This document shows, piece by piece, positions 33,538 through 41,156 of a stretch of 64,000 nucleotides of DNA. Source of the stretch: Blastocatellia bacterium (lineage in GTDB: Bacteria > Acidobacteriota > Blastocatellia > Pyrinomonadales > Pyrinomonadaceae); assembly GCA_003168335.1 (NCBI GenBank), contig PMSM01000010.1, positions 719,588 through 783,587 on the forward strand. The letters are read 5' to 3'. The position numbers and the translations under genes are program-made. How positions within the stretch are numbered: position 1 is the stretch's first letter; every line of letters begins with the position of its first letter. Under the pieces are notes generated by a model, which saw only the letters and a program-made list of their open reading frames with translations, ran no database searches and was not told where the DNA came from.

Positions 33538-34860
33538 TTATGGCTCGCTGACCGCCGGCGCTACGGCCGGTTTTCCTTTCGGCAAATCCACCAAACGAAT
33601 CTGCCGCCGCTGCTGCTTCAAATTGAAATCGCGCGAGCGCCAATTAATCAACGACAGGATCCCCGCCGTCAGGAATAAATTCAAAACGCCGAACGCGATC
33701 GCGATGCCTTTGCCGGCCGCCGTCAGATTCAATCCGCTTGCCATTGACTTGATCGTAATCAACCCACTTCCGTCGAGAGCTTGCAGCGTAACAATCGCGA
33801 TGGCAGAAACGACGATGTTGATTAGCGCCGCGGGCAGCAGCCACTTCCAACCCAGGTCCATCAACTGATCATAGCGAAAGCGCGGCAGCGTCCAGCGCAA
33901 CCAGAAGTACAGATAAAGCAGCAGCCCGGCCTTTGCCAGAAAGACAATCAAGCTGACGACTACATACGCGTTGTGATAACCCTTTGCCTCAGTCAAACGA
34001 TAGACGAACGGAAAGTACCAGCCGCCGAGATAGAGGGTGGTCGCGACCGCCGTGACCACCACCATCGCCGTGTATTCAGCCATGAAAAAGAGCGACCAGC
34101 GAAAACCCGAGTATTCAGTGTGAAAGCCGGCGACCAGTTCGGATTCCGCTTCCGGCAAATCGAACGGAGCGCGATTGTTCTCCGCAATCCCGCTGATCAA
34201 AAAGATCACGAAGCCAATCGGTTGGTAGAGCAGAAACCAGATCGAATTTGATTGCTGCGCCGCGACGATGCCCGAAAGCGAGAGCGTGCGCGCGAACATC
34301 AACGCGCCGATGATGGCCAGGCCCATCGCAACTTCGTAGGAAACCATCTGCGCGCTGGAGCGCAAGGCGCCGAGCAAAGCGTATTTCGAATTCGACGACC
34401 AGCCGGCGAGAATCAGCGCCAGCACGCCCACGCTGGAAACCGCGAGCACAAACAGAATGCCTATGTTCACATCAGTGATCACGGCCCAGTCCGGTCCAAA
34501 CGGAACCACTGCCAGCACGATGAACGCCGCGACGACGGCAATGTAAGGCGCGATGAAAAATATCCAGCGGTCAGCATTCTCGGGAATGAAATCTTCTTTC
34601 ACCAGCAACTTCAACCCGTCGGCAATTGGTTGCAGCAGACCCCACGGTCCGACGCGCATCGGGCCGAGCCGCGCCTGCATGAACGCCGAGATTTTTCTTT
34701 CCAGATAAGTCGCATAAGCAACCCACAGCGCCGTGATCGTCACTACGGCTCCAACCTGAATGAACGGCCAGATGATGTAGTTCACCGTCTGCTCGCTGAA
34801 AAATTTCAGCAGCAAGCTATCGACGAAGTTGAGTGGTGCTAATAGAGCTAATGCCGACAT
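33538..34860 (-). CDS. nuoH: NADH-quinone oxidoreductase subunit H
   Basis: Membrane subunit forming the quinone-binding site with NuoB and NuoD. 440 residues, somewhat long (E. coli 325) with extra N- and C-terminal stretches. Seen: YLERKISAFMQARLGPMRVGPWGLLQPIADGLKLLVKED, the AENNRAPFDLPEAESELVAGFHTEYSGFRW loop and WTLPRFRYDQLMDLGWKWLLP, all family hallmarks. The C-terminus is a charged tail (about 405-440) after an additional helix. Six nt separate it from the preceding small coiled-coil gene. Confidence 0.97.
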   Translation of the reverse strand: MSALALLAPLNFVDSLLLKFFSEQTVNYIIWPFIQVGAVVTITALWVAYATYLERKISAFMQARLGPMRVGPWGLLQPIADGLKLLVKEDFIPENADRWIFFIAPYIAVVAAFIVLAVVPFGPDWAVITDVNIGILFVLAVSSVGVLALILAGWSSNSKYALLGALRSSAQMVSYEVAMGLAIIGALMFARTLSLSGIVAAQQSNSIWFLLYQPIGFVIFLISGIAENNRAPFDLPEAESELVAGFHTEYSGFRWSLFFMAEYTAMVVVTAVATTLYLGGWYFPFVYRLTEAKGYHNAYVVVSLIVFLAKAGLLLYLYFWLRWTLPRFRYDQLMDLGWKWLLPAALINIVVSAIAIVTLQALDGSGLITIKSMASGLNLTAAGKGIAIAFGVLNLFLTAGILSLINWRSRDFNLKQQRRQIRLVDLPKGKPAVAPAVSEP

Positions 34861-34866
34861 GATGAA

Positions 34867-35139
34867 TCAATTGCCATTACGGCTACTCATAAACTTTTCT
34901 ACAACGTTAATAAGAGCGCTGAGTCTCTCGTCGGTGTGATTCTGGGCCTCCGCAAATTCTTTTTGTTGTTCAGCTAGCTCTTTTTGTAGCTTCGCGGTCT
35001 CGTTGACGAGATTGAACACTCCGACAAACGCGCTTTCGAGCCGATTCATCCTCTTATCTGCCTTGTCCATATTCTCAGCAAAGACCTCTTGCTGTTTGAT
35101 TATGAACTCCATCATTCCCTGAATTTCTTCGTTCGTCAT
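34867..35139 (-). CDS. Small coiled-coil protein between nuoD and nuoH
   Basis: 90 residues, not recognised as any nuo subunit. Almost entirely helical with heptad-like spacing: MMEFIIKQQEVFAENMDKADKRMNRLE and ETAKLQKELAEQQKEFAEAQNHTDERLSALI. Short proteins of this look are widespread and usually unannotated. ATG at 35139. It lies 15 nt after the 35155-35427 gene and 6 nt before nuoH, so it belongs to the nuo transcript. Function unknown. Confidence 0.6.
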   Translation of the reverse strand: MTNEEIQGMMEFIIKQQEVFAENMDKADKRMNRLESAFVGVFNLVNETAKLQKELAEQQKEFAEAQNHTDERLSALINVVEKFMSSRNGN

Positions 35140-35154
35140 TGCGCAGGTAACACC

Positions 35155-35427
35155 TCAATTCGTAATACTGCCCTCAATAGACTCTGTGAATTCTACTTTG
35201 ACTCGGTAATCTTTTCGGTAATGAACTTCCAACTCTTCCACAGCGCGTTCAGCCGTTATTTCCCGCCACGCGCGCACCAGCCTTTCGGTCCGGCCATTCC
35301 TTGTCGCGTTAAAGAAAACATCCCATCGCGCGGTGGTGGTGTCGGGCCTTGCGTTTGGTGGAGTGCCTGGGCCCGGCCGGCCCACCCTTCTATAATCTTT
35401 ACCATTTCTCTTCGTGAACACGCTCAT
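35155..35427 (-). CDS. Small basic protein overlapping the nuoD stop, unknown
   Basis: 90 residues; its ATG overlaps the nuoD TGA (ATGA), a sign of coupled translation. The N-terminal 35 residues are Gly/Pro/Arg-rich and likely disordered; the rest (about 36-90) reads as an alpha/beta segment ([36 protein letters not shown]). No family was recognised. Its conserved position in other genomes would decide whether it is a complex I-associated factor. Confidence 0.55.
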   Translation of the reverse strand: MSVFTKRNGKDYRRVGRPGPGTPPNARPDTTTARWDVFFNATRNGRTERLVRAWREITAERAVEELEVHYRKDYRVKVEFTESIEGSITN

Positions 35428-36557
35428 CTATCAATCTCTCCCAGCACAATATCCAGAGTCCCGATGATCGCCACGACGTCTGCGACCAGATGACCGATGC
35501 TCATTTGTTTCAGCGCCTGCAAATTAATGAAGCAGGGCGGACGAACGCGCACGCGCCAGGGCTGCTGCGTGCCGTCGGAAACCAGATAGCATCCGATCTC
35601 TCCTTTCGGTCCTTCGATCGAATGATAGTAATCGCCTACGGGAGGCTTAATCAGCTTCGGCACTTTCGCGTTCACGGGTCCGTCAGGCAGGTTGTCGATC
35701 GCCTGATGGACGATCCTTACTGATTGCCGCATTTCCTCCATGCGCACGAGGTAGCGATCGTAGGTATCACCGTTCTCGCCTAACGGCACATCAAAGTCCA
35801 TGTCGGCGTACGCGGCGTATGGCCGCGACTTGCGAATATCCCAGGCGACGCCAGAGCCACGCAGCGACGGCCCGGACAAACCGATAGCCACCGCGTCTTC
35901 ACCGGTGATTATGCCGATGCCGACCGTGCGGCTTAACCAGATCCGGTTCTCAGACAGGACCGTTTCATATTCATCGATCCGTTTGGGGAAATTATTAATG
36001 AAGCGGCGCACGTCCGCTGCAAAATCATCGTAAGCGTCGTTGGGCATGCCGCCGATGCGCCACGCATGACAGGTAAGCCGGGCGCCAAACTGCCGCTCGA
36101 AAATCTTCAGGATTTCCTCGCGCTCGCGAAACGCCCACAGCAGAATCGTCACCGCGCCAATGTCCAGAGCATGCGTGCCCAGCCACAACAGATGCGAGGC
36201 AATGCGATTAAGCTCAGTCAGAATAGTGCGGAGGTAGTGGGCCCGCCGGGGAACATCGAGGCCCATCATCTGTTCGACTGTCTCGACCCAGACTAAGCCG
36301 TTGGAAACCGCTGCGATGTAATCCAAACGGTCCCAATAAGGAGCGATCATCGAGTACATGCGGTTCTCGGCGATTTTTTCCATGCCCCGATGCAAGTAGC
36401 CGATATCGCAGTCGAGATCGATCACGGTTTCGCCGTCGAGCTTTAAGATCACGCGCAGCACGCCGTGCGTGGAAGGATGCTGCGGCCCCATGTTCAGAGT
36501 CATCTGGGGGCTGTCGAGCAGCGTCTGTTGAGTTGTAGCGATTTCTACTTGATGCAT
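35424..36557 (-). CDS. nuoD: NADH-quinone oxidoreductase subunit D (49-kDa homologue)
   Basis: Peripheral-arm subunit that lines the quinone pocket. 377 residues, a stand-alone NuoD, not a NuoCD fusion. Seen: [25 protein letters not shown] with the quinone-pocket His pair, [30 protein letters not shown] and, near the end, [13 protein letters not shown], the normal C-terminus. Upstream is a small unknown gene and a repeat; downstream the stop overlaps the next ATG by four bases. Confidence 0.97.
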   Translation of the reverse strand: MHQVEIATTQQTLLDSPQMTLNMGPQHPSTHGVLRVILKLDGETVIDLDCDIGYLHRGMEKIAENRMYSMIAPYWDRLDYIAAVSNGLVWVETVEQMMGLDVPRRAHYLRTILTELNRIASHLLWLGTHALDIGAVTILLWAFREREEILKIFERQFGARLTCHAWRIGGMPNDAYDDFAADVRRFINNFPKRIDEYETVLSENRIWLSRTVGIGIITGEDAVAIGLSGPSLRGSGVAWDIRKSRPYAAYADMDFDVPLGENGDTYDRYLVRMEEMRQSVRIVHQAIDNLPDGPVNAKVPKLIKPPVGDYYHSIEGPKGEIGCYLVSDGTQQPWRVRVRPPCFINLQALKQMSIGHLVADVVAIIGTLDIVLGEIDR

Positions 36558-36603
36558 AAATAGTCCGACAAACTTCAGTTTGTCGTTAACGATTCGCGTA
36601 CTT

Positions 36604-36656
36604 GTTTAGAGGCCGGGCTACTGCCAGACCAGGCGGGCGGTGGCCCTCCTCTAAAC
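36604..36656. repeat. Degenerate inverted repeat with GTTTAGAGG ends
   Basis: Ends GTTTAGAGG (36604-36612) and CCTCTAAAC (36648-36656) with GC-rich, imperfectly paired interiors. A decayed relative of the perfect element at 39866-39938. A separate 9-bp hairpin (CGACAAACT/AGTTTGTCG) lies just ahead at about 36565-36585. Located between nuoD and the 83-residue ORF. Confidence 0.75.
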
Positions 36657-36660
36657 GCCC

Positions 36661-36912
36661 TTAAGCAGTCGTTTCATTCGGAGCATAACACCCAGTCACG
36701 CTCCACGGCTCGATTACCAGACCAATTTCTTTCACTTCACCTTTTTCTTTTCGATCGCGCAGTTTCAAGAGCAATGACTGCGCGGCGCTGGCCTTGTTCC
36801 AAACGTTGCGCGGCGCCAGGGTCTCTGTCAAAGCAAAGCCGGCCCCCTGCGCCGCTTCCGGCGAGTCGAAAACTTTTGCTTCATAATGCGCGGCGATTTC
36901 TTTTGGAGACAT
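36661..36912 (-). CDS. Small protein between nuoC and nuoD, unknown
   Basis: 83 residues from ATG 36912. Contains HYEAKVFDSPEAAQGAGFAL and a C-terminal EKGEVKEIGLVIEPWSVTGCY; acidic and probably a small alpha/beta fold. Not recognised and not a known complex I subunit. Codon use and composition look like the neighbours, which supports a real gene. Upstream lies the heptamer-repeat spacer, downstream the GTTTAGAGG repeat. Confidence 0.5.
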   Translation of the reverse strand: MSPKEIAAHYEAKVFDSPEAAQGAGFALTETLAPRNVWNKASAAQSLLLKLRDRKEKGEVKEIGLVIEPWSVTGCYAPNETTA

Positions 36913-36913
36913 T

Positions 36914-36976
36914 GATCTTTGGCCTTTGATCTTCGATCTTTGATCTTTGGTCCGAGAGCTTCAAAGATCAAAGATC
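36914..36976. repeat. Heptanucleotide tandem repeats as an inverted pair, after nuoC
   Basis: Five 7-nt units of the type GATCTTT at 36914-36948 (one degenerate) and two inverted AAAGATC units at 36963-36976. They begin two bases from the start codon of the 83-residue ORF. Confidence 0.85.
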
Positions 36977-37014
36977 GAACCGGTTCTGACTGCTCACTGG
37001 TCACCGCCAACTGC

Positions 37015-37875
37015 TCACTTATCTTTCGGCATCACTTCTTTGCCGCGCTTGAAAAGCTCGCGCACTTCACGCTCTTGCGGCACCGACAACATCTCTAACC
37101 CATAAGCGCGTCGCTGCTCCAATTGTTCCTTCTGCACGTCGGTGAATTCGGGCAGATGCTTCTCTGTCCATCTATTCTCGACAAACTCCAGCGGATAATC
37201 CTTGCGCAGCGGATGCCCTTCCCAATCCGGCGGCAAAAGTATTCGGCGCAAGTCGGGATGGTTGCGGAACGTCACCCCGAAAAGATCGTAGACTTCGCGC
37301 TCTGGCCAATCAGCCGCCGGCCACACGCCGGTCACACTCTCGACGCCCTCGCCATTGACCGCAACTTTCAAACGCACGCGTTCATTCGCCGAAATTGAAT
37401 AGAGATTGTAAATGACTTCGAACGGCGCCGCGCGTTGATCGGGATAGTGCACACAGGTTAAGTCAGAGAGATAGTTGAAAGGCGTTTCCGGATCGTCCCT
37501 CAAAGTCCGGCAAACCTCGACGATACGGGAAGGCTCGATGCGAATCGAAAGTTGGCCCAGAAACTCTGACGCCTCGATCACTGCGCCGTCGAACTGGTCA
37601 CGCAACTTCCTGACGAGCGCGTGCCCGGAAGCATCGACGGGCTTGGGGCCTTCTTCTTTCTTCTTGACGGGAGCTTTAGGCGCGCCGGGCGCGGCTGCTT
37701 GTGCGGTTTCCTTAGCCGCGGCCACCCGCGCTTTCGCGGCTTCAACTTGTGCGTCTTTTTCGGCGTCGGCGCTTAGCGACGAAGGATTTGCAGCGCCCGC
37801 TTCTTCCGGCGGGCGCTGTTCTGATGGCGGGTCGATTTGTGGGCCCGATTCGGGCGGTTTCCCTTCCTGTGCCAT
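37015..37875 (-). CDS. nuoC: NADH-quinone oxidoreductase subunit C with long disordered N-terminus
   Basis: Peripheral-arm subunit (30-kDa homologue) of complex I. 286 residues, where stand-alone NuoC is usually about 150-220. Residues about 85-260 are the NuoC domain: NYLSDLTCVHYPD, EREVYDLFGVTF and the diagnostic HPDLRRILLPPDWEGHPLRKDYPL. The first 80 residues are Pro, Ala, Glu and Lys-rich with no fold expected. It is the first nuo gene here; a promoter lies 117 nt upstream. No nuoA or nuoB precedes it. Confidence 0.95.
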   Translation of the reverse strand: MAQEGKPPESGPQIDPPSEQRPPEEAGAANPSSLSADAEKDAQVEAAKARVAAAKETAQAAAPGAPKAPVKKKEEGPKPVDASGHALVRKLRDQFDGAVIEASEFLGQLSIRIEPSRIVEVCRTLRDDPETPFNYLSDLTCVHYPDQRAAPFEVIYNLYSISANERVRLKVAVNGEGVESVTGVWPAADWPEREVYDLFGVTFRNHPDLRRILLPPDWEGHPLRKDYPLEFVENRWTEKHLPEFTDVQKEQLEQRRAYGLEMLSVPQEREVRELFKRGKEVMPKDK

Positions 37876-37991
37876 GACCCTCAGTCAATATAATCTGAGT
37901 TGGGACGCTCTGGCTTCCGCCACGGGCGCGCGATCTATCAAACGCGACGCTCACGTGTAATGCTAATTTTTGTATCAGGTCGGACAAGTGA

Positions 37992-38021
37992 CTTGTAGCA
38001 TGCGATTTACGCCGTTGTCAA
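37992..38021 (-). promoter_or_regulatory. Likely promoter of the nuo operon
   Basis: Minus-strand TTGACA (38021-38016) with TACAAG (37997-37992), 18-nt spacer; the -35 is consensus, the -10 moderate. It lies back to back with the rpmE promoter. Confidence 0.55.
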
Positions 38022-38104
38022 TTTACTTATTATGAAGAGTTTGACGTTCGTAACCCGCTGACGATCGCCGAATGATGAAGAGAATTTTTCAAAGGGCTAT
38101 GGGC

Positions 38105-38134
38105 TTGACGCAACACAGTTGCGACCCGTATCAT
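38105..38134 (+). promoter_or_regulatory. Likely promoter of rpmE
   Basis: TTGACG (38105-38110) and TATCAT (38129-38134), 18-nt spacer, about 50 nt before the rpmE ATG. Confidence 0.6.
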
Positions 38135-38185
38135 TACGTGTTTGATCGAGGCGACTAAATGACAACCGTATAGGTGAGAAAGAAA

Positions 38186-38413
38186 ATGAAACCCGGAATT
38201 CACCCTGAATATAAAGAAATAACCGTGACCTGCGCCTGTGGCGAGACATTCAAAACCCGCTCGACGCGTAAGGGCGATTTACACATTGAGATTTGCTCGG
38301 CTTGCCATCCGTTCTTTACCGGCAAGCAGAAGCTCATCGATACCGCCGGCCGCGTGGATCGGTTCAATCGGCGTTATGGTAAGAAGACCCCGGAAGCTAC
38401 CCCAGCCCAGTAA
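38186..38413 (+). CDS. rpmE: 50S ribosomal protein L31, zinc-binding type
   Basis: 75 residues from ATG 38186 (MKPGIHPEY), preceded by AGGTGAG; a GTG at 38174 is in frame but that context serves as the ribosome site. Seen: C16 and C18, then C37 and C40, the four-cysteine zinc set of the C+ form, and the family ending [20 protein letters not shown]. It bridges the ribosomal subunits at the central protuberance. The order rpmE-DUF1385-prfA is a recurring arrangement in bacteria, matching the genes that follow. Confidence 0.95.
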   Translation: MKPGIHPEYKEITVTCACGETFKTRSTRKGDLHIEICSACHPFFTGKQKLIDTAGRVDRFNRRYGKKTPEATPAQ

Positions 38414-38583
38414 GGCTGGCGCGCAGAATTCGGATGTATCGAGCATGATGCTGAAACATTAGCCATAAACCGAGTAAGAGATGCCGGCGCAGTTCGACGC
38501 TGGCCGCCGTTGTTTACCTTCCGGCAGCCAGCAACAAATCGCCGGCATTGTTGTAAGCAGGTGGCAGAGAGTTGTTGGTAGTA

Positions 38584-38646
38584 GCATAGACTTTAGTCTG
38601 TGGATTATTCATTACGCAGGCTGGATCACAGACTGAAGTCTATGCC
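38584..38646. repeat. Inverted repeat with 22-bp arms (CATAGACT family)
   Basis: Arms 38584-38605 and 38625-38646 pair with two differences; each arm itself contains a small palindrome (AGACTTTAGTCT type). A related half-unit lies at 23122-23143. It precedes the DUF1385 start by about 14 nt. Confidence 0.75.
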
Positions 38647-38659
38647 ACCTGGAGAGAAC

Positions 38660-39856
38660 ATGAGCACAAACGAAAGAGACTTGATAGTTGGCGGCCAGGC
38701 GGTCATCGAAGGCGTGATGATGCGCACGCCTAACGCTTACGCGATTGCCGTGCGCAAGGCCGACGGAACCATCGTCAACACGGCGGCGTCTCTGCCCAAG
38801 TGGAGCGACAAGTATCCGGTGCTCAAGCTGCCCGTGCTCCGCGGCGGCGCGGTGTTGCTACAGTCGATGGGCCTGGGAATCAAAGCGCTGAACTACTCTG
38901 CCAGTGAAGCGTATGCCGAAGTCGAGACGGCGAAAGCCGCCGAAGTGGCAGTCGCCCTTACGCCCGCAGTGGTTGAAGGCGAAGGCGATTTTGCCGGATT
39001 GACCGGAGGCATACCGGGTTTGTTCCCGCTGCCGACAAAGAAACGTTCGCGAGATGAATTGAAAAAGGGTGGCACAGCCGCAGCGGCCAGCTCGATTGTT
39101 TTTGCTTTGATTTTCAATGTGCTGCTTTTCGTCGCCGCGCCACTATTGCTAACCAACGCTTTGTTCGTCGCGGCGGGCTGGGCGCCGGCGGCTGCGGTTG
39201 TCGGAACCGGGAGCGGTAGCGACCGGGTAGGTGCCGGCGCGCCACAGGTTGGGAAGCCTGCGCTCGTGGAGCAGCCGTGGTACACGCGCACCTGGAACTC
39301 AGTTCGCGGCTATCTTCATCCGGTCCGGCCGACAGTCGGTTTCAATCTGATCGACGGTCTGATTCGCATGTCGTTTTTCCTGATCATGATCTTCAGTTTT
39401 TCTTTGCTGAAAGACATCCGCCGCGTGTTTGAATATCACGGCGCGGAACACAAGACTGTGTTTACGTGGGAGAAGGGATTAGCGCTCACGGTCGACAATG
39501 CGCGGCCACAACCGCGCCAGCATCCCCGTTGCGGCACAAGTTTTCTGATGGTCGTGATGCTGGTTTCGATCTTGCTGTTCTCGATCATTAAGTTTGATTC
39601 GCTGCTTTTCAACTTTCTGGTGCGCATTGCTTTGATGCCGGTGGTCGCCGGACTCTCGTACGAGATCATTCGCCTGTCGGCGAAGAAAGAAAGCGGCGCC
39701 TTCTTTAAGATGATCACGCGACCCGGTGTCTGGCTGCAGAACATAACGACGAAAGAGCCGGATGATTCGCAATTGGAAGTCGCGCTCGAGGCCCTGAAGG
39801 CATCTTTGAAGCTGGAGCCAAAGCCGGCTGAGACGGAGTTGGCGCCGTTATCCTAG
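38660..39856 (+). CDS. DUF1385 (YqhQ-like) membrane protein
   Basis: 398 residues from the ATG at 38660 with GGAGAG upstream; an earlier in-frame ATG (38600) would read through the repeat and is rejected. Seen: the DUF1385 opening VGGQAVIEGVMMRTPNAYAIAVRK, KYPVLKLPVLRGGAVLLQSM, two membrane helices near 145-185, a Gly/Pro-rich loop, then FEYHGAEHKTVFTWEKG and QHPRCGTSFLMVVMLVSILLF with further helices. The conserved HGAEHK and HPRCGTSF segments hint at metal or thiol chemistry, but no function is established. Its usual neighbour prfA follows. Confidence 0.92.
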   Translation: MSTNERDLIVGGQAVIEGVMMRTPNAYAIAVRKADGTIVNTAASLPKWSDKYPVLKLPVLRGGAVLLQSMGLGIKALNYSASEAYAEVETAKAAEVAVALTPAVVEGEGDFAGLTGGIPGLFPLPTKKRSRDELKKGGTAAAASSIVFALIFNVLLFVAAPLLLTNALFVAAGWAPAAAVVGTGSGSDRVGAGAPQVGKPALVEQPWYTRTWNSVRGYLHPVRPTVGFNLIDGLIRMSFFLIMIFSFSLLKDIRRVFEYHGAEHKTVFTWEKGLALTVDNARPQPRQHPRCGTSFLMVVMLVSILLFSIIKFDSLLFNFLVRIALMPVVAGLSYEIIRLSAKKESGAFFKMITRPGVWLQNITTKEPDDSQLEVALEALKASLKLEPKPAETELAPLS

Positions 39857-39865
39857 CTCGACCTG

Positions 39866-39938
39866 GTTTAGAGGCGGGCTACTGCCCGCCTGCCTTGCAA
39901 CTGGCGACAAATCGGCGGGCAGTAGCCCGCCTCTAAAC
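39866..39938. repeat. Perfect 25-bp inverted repeat (GTTTAGAGG family)
   Basis: Arms 39866-39890 and 39914-39938 are exact reverse complements, 23 nt apart. Each arm also has an internal GGCGGGC/GCCCGCC hairpin, so it is two REP units facing each other (REPIN). It lies between DUF1385 and prfA. Confidence 0.9.
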
Positions 39939-39952
39939 AGATCGTATTACTG

Positions 39953-41032
39953 ATGATGCTGGACAAACTCGCACAAATTGAAGCGCGCTATGAAGCGATG
40001 ACCAACGAACTCTCTTCGCCCGAGTTGTTGGCGAAACCTTCCGCGTACGGGAAAGCCGCCAAACAACATCGCAGCCTCGGCGAGATTGTCGAGAAGTATC
40101 GCTCGTGGAAGACGCTTAACGAAGAGCTCACCGGCGCCCGGCAGTTAACCGAGAACACGGAAGATGAAGAGATGCGCGAACTGGCCCGGGTTGAGATTGA
40201 TTCCTTGCAGGCGCAACTCGAGCAAGCCGAGAATGATCTGAAGCTGTTGTTAATCCCGCGTGATCCCAACGATGAAAAGAACGTCATCCTGGAAATCCGC
40301 GCCGGTACCGGCGGCGACGAAGCGTCGCTGTTCGCGGCCGATATTCTGCGCATGTACGCGCGCTACGCCGAGCGACAGCGCTGGAAGATGGAAATTCTCG
40401 ACGCGTCCGAGACAGGAATCGGCGGCCTCAAGGAAGCGGTCGCGCTGATCGAAGGCGACAAAGTTTATTCGAGGCTGAAACACGAATCCGGAGTGCACCG
40501 CGTGCAGCGCGTGCCGCAGACCGAAGCCAGCGGCCGCATTCACACTTCCGCAATCACCGTCGCGGTCCTTCCCGAGGCCGAAGAGGTCGACGTTAAGATC
40601 GATGCGAAAGACCTGCGCATCGATACTTTTTGTTCTTCGGGTCCGGGCGGGCAGTCGGTGAACACGACCTACTCTGCGGTGCGCATTACGCATCTGCCGA
40701 CCAACGTGGTCGTCTCAATGCAGGATGAGAAATCGCAGATTAAGAACCGCGAGAAAGCCATGCGTGTCCTGCGTGCTCGCCTACAGGAACTCGAAGAACG
40801 AAAGCAACACGAAGCCGAGGCCAGCGAGCGCCGCTCGATGGTCGGATCCGGCGATCGTTCGGAAAAGATTCGCACCTATAACTTCAAAGAAAACCGCGTT
40901 ACCGATCACCGTATTGGTCTGACAATTCATCAGCTCCAACTGGTGATGGATGGCGCGCTCGACCAGATCATCGAGGGGCTGACCACTCACTATCAGGCCG
41001 AAAAGCTCAACGAAGAGACCGTTCTCGTTTAG
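39953..41032 (+). CDS. prfA: Peptide chain release factor 1
   Basis: Releases the finished peptide at UAA and UAG stop codons. 359 residues, the normal RF1 length. Seen: the catalytic GGQ at 232-234 in [23 protein letters not shown], the [16 protein letters not shown] segment of domain 1, and the [16 protein letters not shown]-terminus. The stop-reading loop upstream of GGQ in [22 protein letters not shown] is of the RF1 type. The start is ATG 39953 or the adjacent ATG 39956. No good ribosome site precedes it. Confidence 0.97.
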   Translation: MMLDKLAQIEARYEAMTNELSSPELLAKPSAYGKAAKQHRSLGEIVEKYRSWKTLNEELTGARQLTENTEDEEMRELARVEIDSLQAQLEQAENDLKLLLIPRDPNDEKNVILEIRAGTGGDEASLFAADILRMYARYAERQRWKMEILDASETGIGGLKEAVALIEGDKVYSRLKHESGVHRVQRVPQTEASGRIHTSAITVAVLPEAEEVDVKIDAKDLRIDTFCSSGPGGQSVNTTYSAVRITHLPTNVVVSMQDEKSQIKNREKAMRVLRARLQELEERKQHEAEASERRSMVGSGDRSEKIRTYNFKENRVTDHRIGLTIHQLQLVMDGALDQIIEGLTTHYQAEKLNEETVLV

Positions 41033-41057
41033 GTATCTGGCGCTTCCCTTCCCGGTC

Positions 41058-41081
41058 TGGCACGCGCATTTGCGCGTGCCA
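41058..41081. repeat. Perfect 11-bp hairpin, possible terminator after prfA
   Basis: TGGCACGCGCA and its complement flank a TT loop, 26 nt after the prfA stop. Outer GTCTGG/CCAGAC extend it. There is no T-tract on the plus strand; a REP unit is as likely. Confidence 0.6.
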
Positions 41082-41156
41082 CAACCAGACTGCATCAGCG
41101 CCGGCAAGTCTCCCTCTCCTTCCCTTTTTCTCCTTTTCCTTTTACCTTGGGCCGTC

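Noticed and set aside
31504-36976. CRISPR array suggested by regular repeats
   Set aside because: Repeats are contiguous 7-nt units without spacers, in inverted pairs, and no cas gene is present.
37876-38185. Missing nuoA/nuoB just upstream of nuoC
   Set aside because: The gap holds only two back-to-back promoters, and rpmE diverges.
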